This document shows, one piece after another, positions 25,485 to 37,100 of a stretch of 64,000 bases of DNA (position 1 is its first letter; each line of letters begins with the position of its first letter). Below the pieces are notes generated by a model. The model did not search any database and had not been told where the DNA came from. It was given only the letters and a program-made list of their open reading frames with translations. Source of the stretch: Myxococcales bacterium (lineage in GTDB: Bacteria; Myxococcota; Polyangia; Nannocystales; Nannocystaceae); assembly GCA_016793465.1 (NCBI GenBank), contig JAEUJW010000023.1, positions 1 through 64,000 on the forward strand, in the 5' to 3' direction. The position numbers and the translations under genes were made by a program.

Positions 25485-26138
25485 ATGCAACCATGTGAAT
25501 GCGAATCGCCCCACGCGCGCGTGCGCGTCGTCTTGACCGGCGGGCCCGGCGCAGGGAAAACGGCCGTGCTCGAGCTCGTCCGGCAACATTTTTGTCGCCA
25601 TGTCCATGTGCTGCCGGAGGCCGCGAGCATCCTGTTCACGGGCGGCTTCCCGCGTAGCACGCTCGCCGGGCAGCGCTCCGCCGTCCAGCGCGCGATCTTC
25701 TGGGTGCAACGCGAGCTCGAGGCCGTGCAAGACGCAGCCGAGCAGCCGGCGATCACGCTCTGCGATCGCGGCACGATCGACGGCGCCGCCTACTGGCCCG
25801 GGCCCGGCACGCTGTGGTCCGCCGTCGGGACGACCCTCGCGGCCGAGCTCGGCCGTTATGACGCGGTCATCCACTTGCGCACGCCGGGAGTGGACGCGTA
25901 CGACCACAGTAACCCCGTGCGAATCGAGTCGGCCCTTGAGGCTGCCGAGATCGACGAGCGCATCGCCTCCGCGTGGAGCTCACATCCACGGCGGTTCTTC
26001 GTCGAGAGCGCCACGGATTTCATGACGAAGGCGCAGCACGCGATCGACACCCTCCGCGCACAGCTCCCGGCGTGCTGTCGCGTCCACCACGTTCCTCGTG
26101 GACCCGGGGAACTCGAGCAACAAGGAGACCAGCAATGA
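25485..26138 (+). CDS. P-loop NTPase/kinase (AAA_28-type)
   Basis: A 217-residue cytoplasmic protein. Walker A is VVLTGGPGAGKTAVLELV; a kinase-like middle contains CDRGTIDGAAYWPG and a later VIHLRTP. This resembles the AAA_28 group of predicted ATPase/nucleoside-kinase-like proteins. The N-terminus is Cys-rich (MQPCECESPHA). Its stop overlaps the ATG of the beta-CASP nuclease gene. A link to metal resistance is not evident from sequence; the pair may have joined the operon as a unit. Confidence 0.8.
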   Translation: MQPCECESPHARVRVVLTGGPGAGKTAVLELVRQHFCRHVHVLPEAASILFTGGFPRSTLAGQRSAVQRAIFWVQRELEAVQDAAEQPAITLCDRGTIDGAAYWPGPGTLWSAVGTTLAAELGRYDAVIHLRTPGVDAYDHSNPVRIESALEAAEIDERIASAWSSHPRRFFVESATDFMTKAQHAIDTLRAQLPACCRVHHVPRGPGELEQQGDQQ

Positions 26139-27532
26139 CGGCCAGCTTAACCTTTCTCGGCGGTGCAGGGACGGTGACGGGGTCGAAGCACCTCGTCGAG
26201 GCCGGGGGGCGTCGCGTTCTTCTCGACTGTGGGCTGTTCCAGGGGCTCAAGTCGCTGCGCCTGCGTAACTGGGAGCCGCCGGTGTTCGACCCGGTCACGC
26301 TCGACGCCGTCGTCCTCAGCCACGCCCACCTCGACCACTCCGGGTACGTTCCGTTGCTCGTCAAGCACGGCTTTCGCGGCCCGATTTATTGCACGCCGGC
26401 CACCGCGGCGCTCCTCGAGATCGTACTCACCGACGCCGCGCACCTGCAAGAAGAGGACGCCGCGCGGGCGAACCGCTACCACTACTCGAAGCACGAGTCC
26501 GCGCTGCCGCTCTACACGGTCGACGATGTGCGGCGGGCGCTCGATCTGGTGCAGACCCACACCTACCACCAGCCGCTCGCGGTGGCGCCGGGCATGCGGT
26601 GCATGTTTCGCCGCGCCGGGCACATCCTCGGCGCGGCGACCGTCGAGGTCGTGCTCGATCAACCTTCCCCGCAGACGCTGGTGTTCTCGGGCGACCTCGG
26701 GCGCTGGAACCGTCCGATCCTGCGCGATCCGGAGCTCGTGGATGAGGCGGACATCCTGCTCGTCGAGTCCACCTACGGCGATCGGGTCCATGAGACGAAC
26801 GTGGAGGAGTCGCTGGCCCGCGTCCTCACCGAGACGGCACACCGCGGGGGCGCGGTCATCGTCCCGGCTTTTGCGATCGGGCGCACGCAGGACCTGATCT
26901 GGCTGATCCGCAAGCTCGAGGACGAGGGCAAGCTCCCGCTGCTCTCCGTCTACCTCGACAGCCCGATGGCGATCGACGTGACCGGCCTCTACTGTCGGTT
27001 CCCCGAGGAGCACAACCTCGACATGAGGCAGTTGATGGACACCCGCCGCTGTCCGCTCTGCTGCCGCGAGTACAACCTCGTGCGCACCGTCCAGGGGTCG
27101 AAGGAGCTGGCCGGTCGGACCGGGCCCATGGTCATCATCGCCGGTAGCGGGATGGCGACCGGGGGCCGGGTGCTGCACCACCTGAAGCAGCGCCTCCCCG
27201 ACCATCGGACCACCGTGCTCCTCGCCGGATACCAGGCCGCCGGCACGCGCGGCCGGTCGCTGCAGGACGGCGCCGCGACCCTGCGTATCCACGGGCAGGA
27301 CATCCCGGTCCGTGCCCGCGTCGAGACGATACACGGGCTCTCCGCGCACGCGGACAGGCAAGAGTTGCTGCGCTGGCTCCGGGGGTTCAAGCGGGCGCCC
27401 CGCCAGACCTACGTCGTGCACGGAGAGCCGCCCGCCGCCGAGGCGCTGGCGGCGACGATCCGGGCCGAGCTCGGATGGGCCGCGTCAGTCGCCGTCGACG
27501 GAGCGACGGTCCCGCTTCAAATGCCTGTGTAG
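26135..27532 (+). CDS. Metallo-beta-lactamase/beta-CASP RNA-processing exonuclease
   Basis: A 465-residue protein of the YSH1/RNase J-like COG1236 family. Zinc ligands are clear: SHAHLDHSGYVPLL (HxHxDH), RRAGHILGAATVEV, FSGDLG, and GLSAHADRQELLRWL at the C-terminus. The beta-CASP insertion includes ESTYGDRVHE, IVPAFAIGRTQDLIW and GSGMATGGRVLHHL. It may degrade or process RNA; a role in DNA or other substrates is possible. Translation-coupled to the upstream NTPase (ATGA). It closes the long operon that starts at 15626. Confidence 0.88.
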   Translation: MTASLTFLGGAGTVTGSKHLVEAGGRRVLLDCGLFQGLKSLRLRNWEPPVFDPVTLDAVVLSHAHLDHSGYVPLLVKHGFRGPIYCTPATAALLEIVLTDAAHLQEEDAARANRYHYSKHESALPLYTVDDVRRALDLVQTHTYHQPLAVAPGMRCMFRRAGHILGAATVEVVLDQPSPQTLVFSGDLGRWNRPILRDPELVDEADILLVESTYGDRVHETNVEESLARVLTETAHRGGAVIVPAFAIGRTQDLIWLIRKLEDEGKLPLLSVYLDSPMAIDVTGLYCRFPEEHNLDMRQLMDTRRCPLCCREYNLVRTVQGSKELAGRTGPMVIIAGSGMATGGRVLHHLKQRLPDHRTTVLLAGYQAAGTRGRSLQDGAATLRIHGQDIPVRARVETIHGLSAHADRQELLRWLRGFKRAPRQTYVVHGEPPAAEALAATIRAELGWAASVAVDGATVPLQMPV

Positions 27533-27619
27533 GTGCAAGCCCTGCGCAGCGGCGCAGAAGCCTCGCCCGCGAGGATTCGACGGCCGGGCGTTGCCCGCAT
27601 CCATCCGCACCAACCATCC

Positions 27620-27635
27620 TGGCACACGCCGTGCA
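27620..27635 (+). promoter_or_regulatory. Sigma-54-like promoter of the 27647 lipoprotein
   Basis: TGGCACACGCCGTGCA, with GG and GC ten bases apart. The predicted start is one base before the ATG at 27647. About 80 bp upstream is GGTGCAAGC (27532-27540), a half-site like the type 2 upstream motif. Confidence 0.5.
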
Positions 27636-27646
27636 CCAGCCCGAGC

Positions 27647-28213
27647 ATGTTCTGGCGCCGTCCCATTCCATCCTGTGCGCTCCTCCTGGCCATCACTGCG
27701 TGCGGGCTGGGCGATGACTCGTCGGACGCAGAGGCTTCGGGGACAGGCGAGACGTCTTCGGGCGTGGTGACGACGGGCCAGGAGTCGAGCAGCACCGGGG
27801 GCAGCACGGGGACGGACGCCACCTGTACACCCAGCGGCGTCCTTGAAGCCGAGGCGACTCGAACGGTCGAAGCCGCAAGCGTGACCGTGTCCGCCACGCT
27901 GCTCAACGCCCTCGAGCACTGCCCCAAGTACGAACTGGTGATCGAGCTCGTCCTCGACACGCACTCGGTCGATCTGCTGGGCTACGACATCATCGGATCG
28001 GCGTCGGTGACGACCAGCGTGGGCGCAGCCGTCGACGATGGTTTCGTGTGGGAGGGCGGATCGGAGAGCAGCCACCACCGCGACGGAACGCTGCGCGTCG
28101 CGGCGCCGTCGCTCGTCGGTGCAACGTGGCTCCGCCTCACGCTGCCCGCCGTCGCGGGGGTCGATCGCATGTTCGAGTGGGAGGCCGGGCTGCTCGCACA
28201 CGACCTCCCGTGA
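27647..28213 (+). CDS. Lipoprotein with Ser/Thr/Gly linker
   Basis: A 188-residue exported lipoprotein. Signal: MFWRRPIPSCALLLAITACG (lipidated Cys19). It continues with a linker of repeated SGTGETSSG/STGGSTGT character, then a ~120-residue domain (CTPSGVLEAEATRTVEAASVTVSATLLN...) rich in beta structure with two cysteines, which I do not recognise. The ATG at 27647 is chosen over 27533 because it gives a proper signal peptide and fits the sigma-54-like promoter immediately upstream. Confidence 0.7.
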   Translation: MFWRRPIPSCALLLAITACGLGDDSSDAEASGTGETSSGVVTTGQESSSTGGSTGTDATCTPSGVLEAEATRTVEAASVTVSATLLNALEHCPKYELVIELVLDTHSVDLLGYDIIGSASVTTSVGAAVDDGFVWEGGSESSHHRDGTLRVAAPSLVGATWLRLTLPAVAGVDRMFEWEAGLLAHDLP

Positions 28214-28243
28214 TTCCCCGCCGCATTTCGGAGGTGATGTGAC

Positions 28244-28963
28244 ATGTGCAAGTCGTTCATCAAGCCTTGTGTAGCTCTGGGGTTGTTCGTCGCGTGTGCG
28301 TCTTCGGGGACCCGTCCGCACGCCATGAGCGCGCCGGCCCACGACGTCCAAGCCGCCGCCCATGAACGGGCCGCGGCCCAGGCGGATGCTCAGGTCGGCC
28401 GACCGGAGATCCGGAGCTGGTGCTCGGAGCGTCGCCTCGGGGCACAGGTGTGCTGGACCTCTGTCCGCGACGCCAGCGAGGAGTACCGGCGGCTCGCGGA
28501 AGAACACCGCCGGACCGCCGCGAAGCACCGTGCGGCATCCTCGGCGCTGCGCGACGCGGAGTCGCGGTTCTGCGTGGGTATCGACGCCGACGACCGCGAC
28601 ATCAGCCCGTTCGCTCATGTGGAGGACATCGCCTCGGTCGAGCCCCTCTGGGAGCCGAACACGGTGGTCAAGACCTCGACTGCCCGGCTCGCTGGCGCCA
28701 TCGTCGTCTTTCGGGCGGTGCCTGGCCTCACGCGCGACCGTCTGCAGGCGGTCATCGACTGCCATGTCGCCCGCAATGCGGTCGTCGGACATGACGAGCC
28801 GTCCATGGCAGGCTGCCCGCTCCAACCGGCGGGCGTGCGGGCCACGGTAGAGGGAAGCGAGGGAGGGCTTGTCGTCTATCTCCGCGCCGATGATGCCCCT
28901 ACCGCTGACGAGGTGCTCTCGCGGGCCCAGCGCGTCGTGCAGCGAACGGGCCACCGCCGCTGA
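28244..28963 (+). CDS. Putative lipoprotein with a coiled-coil segment
   Basis: A 239-residue protein with signal KPCVALGLFVACASSG. An Ala/Gln/His-rich helix (~30-50) and a second helical stretch (DASEEYRRLAEEHRRTAAKHRAASSALRDAES) suggest coiled coil. Cys residues (WCSERRLGAQVCW, RFCVGID, DCHVA, AGCPL) occur in pairs. The last ~100 residues form an alpha/beta-looking domain (ARLAGAIVVFRAVPGLTRDRLQAVIDCHVAR). No family is recognised. GGAGGTGATG precedes the ATG. Probably co-transcribed with the preceding lipoprotein. Confidence 0.72.
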   Translation: MCKSFIKPCVALGLFVACASSGTRPHAMSAPAHDVQAAAHERAAAQADAQVGRPEIRSWCSERRLGAQVCWTSVRDASEEYRRLAEEHRRTAAKHRAASSALRDAESRFCVGIDADDRDISPFAHVEDIASVEPLWEPNTVVKTSTARLAGAIVVFRAVPGLTRDRLQAVIDCHVARNAVVGHDEPSMAGCPLQPAGVRATVEGSEGGLVVYLRADDAPTADEVLSRAQRVVQRTGHRR

Positions 28964-28991
28964 GGATCATCGAGGACCTGGCGCCTGCTCA

Positions 28992-29007
28992 TGGCGCGTT
29001 CCTTGCT
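28992..29007 (+). promoter_or_regulatory. Sigma-54-like promoter of the 29019 methyltransferase
   Basis: TGGCGCGTTCCTTGCT, with GG and GC ten bases apart and a consensus TTGCT. The predicted start is about two bases before the ATG. No upstream activator motif was recognised. Confidence 0.55.
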
Positions 29008-29018
29008 TAGAGTTCGTC

Positions 29019-29717
29019 ATGCAGGCAACCCACGAACCCATGGATCACCCTTTGCACACGTCTGCCGGTCCGCGCGTACAGACCGACGAGGAGCAGGCCT
29101 ATTACGCGCTCAACGAGCGGGTCTACCGCTGGTTCGCGCCGGTCTACGACCTCGTCACCGCCCCGCTCGCGGGGCTGCGACGCGAAGTCGCGGAGCTTGT
29201 CGGCGCGGGCGCGGGCATGCGGATCCTCGACGTCGCCACCGGCAGCGGCGCCCAGGCGTTCGCGTTCGCTACCAGGGGCGCGGAGGTCGTCGGCATCGAC
29301 CTGTCCGAGGCGATGCTGCGGATCGCGAGGCGCAAGAACCGTCACCCGCGCCTGACCTTCCACCGCGCCGATGCGGTGGCACTGCCATTCCCCAACGCCA
29401 GCTTCGACGTGGCATGCATCTCGTTCGCGCTACACGAGATGCCGCGCTCCGTGAGGAACGCCGCCATGATGGAGCTGGTACGGGTGATCAAGCCGGGCGG
29501 GTCGGTGGTCGTCGTCGACTATGCACTGCCCCGGCATCCCCTGTCGCGGTCGATCGTCTTCCACGTCGTGAAGCTCTACGAGACCGCCTCGTACATCGAC
29601 TTCGTCCACTCCGACGTACGAGAACTGCTCACGACGGCTGGCTTCGCGGCGCACGAGGGCCTGCCGCGCTTGTTGGGCGCGGCAAAGGTCTGGACCGGCC
29701 TCAAGCCCGCCGGGTGA
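29019..29717 (+). CDS. SAM-dependent methyltransferase (UbiE/COQ5-like)
   Basis: A 232-residue class I methyltransferase. Motif I is MRILDVATGSGAQAFAFATRGAEVVGIDLSEAMLRIARRK; the acidic/post motifs are FHRADAVALPFPNASFDVACISFALHEMP and ELVRVIKPGGSVVVVDYALP. The substrate is unknown; methyltransferases of this type beside metal genes may act on metal(loid)s or quinones, which is speculation. The ATG at 29019 has no ribosome site and sits almost at the predicted transcription start; Met8 at 29040 is an alternative start. Confidence 0.82.
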   Translation: MQATHEPMDHPLHTSAGPRVQTDEEQAYYALNERVYRWFAPVYDLVTAPLAGLRREVAELVGAGAGMRILDVATGSGAQAFAFATRGAEVVGIDLSEAMLRIARRKNRHPRLTFHRADAVALPFPNASFDVACISFALHEMPRSVRNAAMMELVRVIKPGGSVVVVDYALPRHPLSRSIVFHVVKLYETASYIDFVHSDVRELLTTAGFAAHEGLPRLLGAAKVWTGLKPAG

Positions 29718-29877
29718 GCGGCAGGCCGGCATCGCCAGCGAGGCTGACGGTCCCACGTGGGCCGTCGCTGTCTGGTCGCGGGGTATACAACAGCGGCGGT
29801 CCCCTGGACGCGGCCTGGCATCAACCAGCGTCTGCACTGCCGTCGCTTCTCTGCTGCAGCGCCGCGCCGAAACGGGT

Positions 29878-30177
29878 CTATGCGTACGTCGCGGAGTTGC
29901 TCGTGGAGGCCGGAGGGCGGACACTCCGTGCGTTGCGCATCGCATGCGGTCCGAATACCCGGGCTACACGACCAGAGGGGGAGGTCGAGCCGCGTTGAGC
30001 GGCGAGCAACACGAGCGGACCCACCAGGAGGAGCAGGTAGGGGAGAAGGCCGATCGCATGGGCCGTCTGCCCCGCGGCCATGAGGGCGGCGCTGACGACC
30101 AGCATGAAGGCGAGTCCGCAGAGCGGCACCGCGATGGGGGCGATGGAGGTTCGTCCTGTGCTCGTGAACAACGTCAT
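29878..30177 (-). CDS. Small membrane protein (two predicted helices)
   Basis: A 99-residue protein with two hydrophobic segments, APIAVPLCGLAFMLVVSAALMAAG and AIGLLPYLLLLVGPLVLLAA, then a basic tail of ~40 residues that may be less conserved. The start at 30177 is preceded by AAGGGAG and by a sigma-54-like promoter on the same strand. Divergent from the dehydrogenase at 30426 with a shared type 2 upstream motif between them, which supports it as a real gene. Function unknown. Confidence 0.5.
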   Translation of the reverse strand: MTLFTSTGRTSIAPIAVPLCGLAFMLVVSAALMAAGQTAHAIGLLPYLLLLVGPLVLLAAQRGSTSPSGRVARVFGPHAMRNARSVRPPASTSNSATYA

Positions 30178-30189
30178 GACGCTCCCTTG

Positions 30190-30205
30190 TGCAGTCCGGA
30201 TGCCG
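30190..30205 (-). promoter_or_regulatory. Sigma-54-like promoter of the 30177 gene
   Basis: Reverse strand CGGCATCCGGACTGCA, with GG and GC ten bases apart. It ends 12 bp before the ATG, so the transcript would be almost leaderless. Confidence 0.4.
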
Positions 30206-30268
30206 CTCGCTAAGTCATTTGATCCTCACGAGTTTCTGCAGTGACGGGACATGCGCGCCAGCGGGCCC

Positions 30269-30293
30269 TGCATCCACCTGCATGGCTTGCACC
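30269..30293 (+). promoter_or_regulatory. Type 2 upstream activator motif (divergent 30177/30426)
   Basis: TGCATCCACCTGCA, TGGC, TTGCACC. It is nearly identical to the reverse-strand site at 15212-15236 and lies ~105 bp from the forward and ~65 bp from the reverse sigma-54-like promoter. Confidence 0.6.
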
Positions 30294-30322
30294 TCCAGGG
30301 CTGCGTCGGCTCCTCTGCTGCG

Positions 30323-30341
30323 GGGTGCAAGCGATGCACCC
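30323..30341 (+). promoter_or_regulatory. Inverted repeat related to the type 2 motif
   Basis: GGGTGCA (30323-30329), AGCGA, TGCACCC. The arms share the GGTGCA core of the neighbouring 25-bp motif, so it is probably a second site for the same protein, 58 bp before the forward promoter. Confidence 0.5.
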
Positions 30342-30398
30342 ATGCGCACGCGGTTCCGTCCGGGACACGTCCTCGCGGCTCGTAATAAGGGAATCGCA

Positions 30399-30414
30399 CG
30401 GCACGCTCCTTGCT
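30399..30414 (+). promoter_or_regulatory. Sigma-54-like promoter of the 30426 gene
   Basis: CGGCACGCTCCTTGCT matches the sigma-54 consensus in all but the first base. The predicted start is at ~30425, immediately before the ATG. Confidence 0.6.
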
Positions 30415-30425
30415 GTCCGTGGGCC

Positions 30426-31514
30426 ATGACTCGCGACAAGATCCTGATCGTCGGCGGCTACGGCGAAGTCGGCAGCCGCATCGCGGCGCAGCTCGAGGCC
30501 GAGCGGCCCGGCCGCGTCATCGTCGCGGGGCGGCACCCGGAGAAGGCACGCGGCCTCCCCGCGCGCCCGATCGACCTGGGCGAGCCCGACTCGATCGAGG
30601 GGGCGCTCGACGGCATCGACACCGTCGTCGCCTGCGTGCGGCAGCGTGAACCCCACCTGCTCCGCGCCGCCGTTCGTCGCGGTCTCGCCTACACCAGTAT
30701 CGCACCGCCGCGGATCACGTGGGCCGACACCGAGCCGCTCCGCGCGGAGGCCGAGCGGACCGGCGCCCGCATCATCCTCGGCGCCGGCCTCGAGCCCGGC
30801 ATCACCAGCGTCCTCGTGCGCGCCGCGGCCGATCGCCTCGGCGCCGTCGAGACCGTCGAGTCGGCGCTGCTCCTGTCCCTGGGCGACACCTACGGGCCGG
30901 ACTCGATGGGCTTCATCCTCGACGAGGTCGCCGAGTCGTACACGATCACCGTCGACGGTCGACCGCGTGCGATGCATGCCTTCGAGGACGCCAAGCGCGT
31001 CGCGTTCCCGTCGCCCATCGGAAGGCAGCGTGCTTACACGATGCCGTTCACCGACCAGTTCTACTACCCCACGACGACGGGAGCGCGGACCGCGATCGCC
31101 CGGATCGCGCTCGACCCGCCCTGGCTCGCGGACACCATCGCCGCCCTTCTTCGCGTCGGCCTCCGGCGTGCGCTCCGTCGCGGTCGGGGCGCGCTCCACG
31201 GCGGCCTCGACGCGCTGCGCCGCCGATACCGCGACCGGGATCGATACGCCCTCGTCCTCGAGGTCCGTGGCAACGGACGCGGGCTCCGGTGGACGCTCGT
31301 GGGGCGACAGCAGGCCGCAGCGACGGCCGCCGGCGCTGCCGCGATCACCGCGGCGCTCGCCTCGCGTGAGGTCGCGGATGCCGGCGTCTGGCTCGCAGAG
31401 CAGGTCGTGACACCCGGGCCGTTCCTCGCCCGGCTCGCCGCGCAGGGCCTCGTCCCGGTCGCCACCGAACTGCCGGGCGCCATGGACGCCGCAGCGAATC
31501 CGCCCGCTCCCTGA
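30426..31514 (+). CDS. Saccharopine dehydrogenase-like NAD(P)-binding protein
   Basis: A 362-residue protein with an N-terminal Rossmann fold (KILIVGGYGEVGSRIAAQLEAERPGRVIVAGRHPEKARGL) and the saccharopine dehydrogenase-type continuation (DGIDTVVACVRQREPHLLRAAVRRGLAYTSI, GARIILGAGLEPGITSVLVRAAADRLG). The real substrate of such proteins is usually unknown. It has a near-consensus sigma-54 promoter and the type 2 upstream motif, so it is probably co-regulated with the small membrane protein opposite. The upstream methyltransferase may also act in the same modification pathway (inference). Confidence 0.8.
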   Translation: MTRDKILIVGGYGEVGSRIAAQLEAERPGRVIVAGRHPEKARGLPARPIDLGEPDSIEGALDGIDTVVACVRQREPHLLRAAVRRGLAYTSIAPPRITWADTEPLRAEAERTGARIILGAGLEPGITSVLVRAAADRLGAVETVESALLLSLGDTYGPDSMGFILDEVAESYTITVDGRPRAMHAFEDAKRVAFPSPIGRQRAYTMPFTDQFYYPTTTGARTAIARIALDPPWLADTIAALLRVGLRRALRRGRGALHGGLDALRRRYRDRDRYALVLEVRGNGRGLRWTLVGRQQAAATAAGAAAITAALASREVADAGVWLAEQVVTPGPFLARLAAQGLVPVATELPGAMDAAANPPAP

Positions 31515-31522
31515 CCGACAGG

Positions 31523-31549
31523 TGTAATCCAGGAGCGACCGACGCGTCA
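31523..31549 (+). promoter_or_regulatory. CorE-type ECF promoter 5 (second copper ATPase)
   Basis: TGTAATC (31523-31529), 14 bp, GCGTCA (31544-31549), only 11 bp before the ATPase ATG, so the transcript should have little or no leader. Confidence 0.7.
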
Positions 31550-31560
31550 GCCCGATCCGC

Positions 31561-33882
<2,322 letters not shown>

Positions 33883-34132
33883 CGACGTCAAGCAGCCGTT
33901 CGGTCTACAGCGGCGCGGACCTCGCGAGTGTGCCCCTGACCTCGCGGCCATGGGCTCGGGCATGGAGGTCGAGCTCGGTTCGGCGGTCGCTCCGAGCCCG
34001 CCACCGTCCTGGGCAGGCGTGAGCCCGGCGGGGCACGGCCACATCGCGGAACTACTGACTCTCCTCCACGGCGGCTGACGCCTCGTCGGAGGGGAGCACC
34101 CTGTTGCTCGTGTTCTCGCCGCTGTACCTGAC

Positions 34133-37100
34133 CTACGGTTGTGCGGTCGACGCGGTCTGTGTCTTCACCGGTGTGCCCTCCGGCGCGGTCGTCCGACCGT
34201 GCAGGAGCTCGCGATCCTGCCAGCTCTTGGCGAGGAAAAAGACGATCGGGTACACGACGAGCTCCATGGAGAAGCTCACCACGAGCCCGCCGATCATCGG
34301 CGCGGCGACGCGGCGCATCACGTCGGCGCCCGAGCCCTCGGCCCACAGGAGCGGCACGAGCCCGATGAAGGCGGCGGCGACGGTCATCGCCTTCGGCCGG
34401 ATCCGCTTGACCGCGCCGTCGTGCACCGCAGCCCACAGGTCGTCCCGCGAGCGCAGCCGGCCCTCGGCCTTCGCGCGCGCATGGCTTGTCTCGAGGTAGA
34501 GCAGCATGACCATCCCGGTCTCTGCGTCGAGGCCGGCGAGCGCGATGATGCCGATGACCACGGCGAGCGAGAGGTTGTAGCCCAGCGCCCACACGAACCA
34601 CAGCGCCCCGATGAGGGAAAACGGCACCGCGAGCAGCACCACCCCGACACGGAACCAGCTCCGGCTCGACGCGTAGAGAAGTAGAATGATCAGCGTCAGC
34701 GCGACGGCGCCGGCAGCGACGAGCCGCGGGAGCGTCTTCTCCCAGAACTCGTACTGACCCGCGAAGCGGAGCGAGTAGCCGGGCGGCAGCGGCACCTGCT
34801 CCGCGACCAAGCGCCGCGCCTCCTCGACGTAGCCGCCGAGGTCGCGGCCCTCGATCTCGATGAACACCCAGGCCGTGCGCTGCGCGTTCTCCGAGCGGAT
34901 CATCGGCGCGCCGGGGCGGATCGTGATCGACGCGACCTGCCCGAGCGGCACCTGGACGCCGCCGGGCGCCGCGACGAGCACCTGGCGCAGCGCCGGGATG
35001 TCGTCGCGTAGCTCCCGGGCGTAGCGGACGTTGAGCGGATACCGCTCGAGCCCCTCGATCGTGGTCGTGACGTTCATCCCGCCGATCGCGGTGCGGACGG
35101 CGTCCTGGACGTCGGCGACCGTGAGCCCGACCCGGGCCGCGGCGCGCCGGTCGATGTCGATGTCGAGGTAGTGGCCGCCGAGCGTGCGCTCGGCGTAGGC
35201 ACTGACCGTGCCGTCGACGGTGCGCACGGCGTTGGCGACCTGCTCGGCAAGGTCGCCGAGCTCGGCGAGGTCGGGGCCGAACACCTTGACGCCGACGGAG
35301 GTCTTGATGCCGGTCGCCAGCATGTTGATCCGGTTCTCGATCGGGTACGGCCACGCGTTGGCGACCCCGGGGACGCTCACAACCGAGTTCAGGCCCGGGT
35401 GCATGGTCCCGTCGGGGTCGGTCCAGCCGAACTTCAGCTCGGTCATGTCGATCGGCCGCTCCTCGGGGGCGATCGTCGCCAGCGGACGCCGGATCCAGTC
35501 GGGCCAGTCGCTGAAGAATCGCTGGACCTCGCGGCGGCGCCACTTGGCGCGGTCGGGCTCGAGCTGCACGACCGTCTCGATCATCGACAGCGGCGCCGGA
35601 TCGGTCGCGGTCTCGGCCCGGCCGATCTTGCCGTGCACCGACAGCACCTCGGGGAAGGTCTTGATCAGCTTGTCGGTCTGCTGCAGCACGTGCTTACTGG
35701 TCGTGATGCCGATCCCCGGATCGGTGGTCGGCATGTACAGGAGGTCGCCCTCGTCGAGCGGCGGCATGAACTCGGTGCCCAGACGCGTCGCCGGGTAGAT
35801 CGTCGAGGCCAGCGCCGCGAGTGCCAGCGCCAGCGTGATCCAGCGGTGGCGCAAGGCGAGCGTGAACACCGGCTCATACAGCCACTGCAGGATCCGGCTC
35901 AGGGGACTCTTGTCCTCGTGGACGATGCCCTGCGGGACGAGCAACATCGCCATGAACACCGCCCAGCCGAGGCCGATCCAGAGGCGGTACGGCCGCAGAT
36001 GTTCGAGCCCGTCGGCGAGCAGAAACAGCGCGGCGCCCGGGAGGAGACATGCGGCGAGAGTGATCGCTAGGTTGAGCCTCCACCCCCAGCGGCGCGGCAG
36101 TACCCGCGGCGTGATGAACAGGTACATCAACACGGGGATGATCGTGATCGACAACCCGGCCGCGGCCGCCATGGCGAAGGTCTTGGTGAACGCGAGCGGC
36201 TTGAACAGCCGCCCCGCCTCGCCCTCGAGCACGAACACCGGCAGGAAGCTGACGGTGATGACGAGCAGCGAGAAAAATAGCTGCGGTCCGACCTCCTGGG
36301 CGGCGGCCAGGATGATCTGCAGCCGCGGCGTGGGCGGGGCGCCGGCGTGGACGCGCTCCTCGTCGCGGTCGAGGTGCTTGTGGGCGTTCTCCACCATGAC
36401 GATCGCCGAGTCGACCACCACGCCGATCGAGATCGCGATGCCGCCCAGCGACATGATGTTGGCGGCGACTCCCACGGCGTTCATCACCAGCACGGCGATG
36501 ATGACGCTCGAGGGCACCACGAACACGGCCACGAGCTCGCTGCGCGCGTGCAGCAGGAACAGGATGCACACGAGCCCCACCACTACGATCTCCTCGATGA
36601 GCGTGCCCTGCAGCGTCCGGACCGAGCGGTGGATCAGCTCCGAGCGGTCGTAGGTCGCCTTCACGAACACCCCGGGCGGGAGGCCCTCCTCGAGCTCCGC
36701 GAGCTTTTTCTTGGCCGCGTCGATGACCTCCAGGGCATTTGCGCCGAAGCGGGCCACGATGACCCCGCCGACCGCCTCGCCGACGCCGTTGTACTCGCCC
36801 ACGCCCCGCCGGGCCTCGCCGCCGATCTGCAGGGTCGCGATGTCGCCGAGCATCACGGGCGTGCCGCCGGGGCCGAGCCCGACCGGCACGTCGGCGAGGT
36901 CGGGCAGGCCGTGCAGGTAGCCCCGTGCTCGGACCATATACTCGTGCTCGCTCAGCTCGATGACCGAGCCCCCAACGTCGTCGTTCGATCGCTCGATCGC
37001 CGCGACGACGTCGGTCACGCGCACGCCCCACGCCTGCAGCTTGGCCGGGTCGAGCGCGACCTGGTACTGCTTGACGAATCCGCCGATTGAGGGCACCTCT

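Noticed and set aside
33950..34078. 42-codon open frame in the gap between the second copper ATPase and cusA
   Set aside because: No ribosome site, promoter or recognisable motif; open frames of this size are common at this GC content.
35171..36070. Long forward frame opposite cusA
   Set aside because: Shadow of the RND gene with low-complexity composition.
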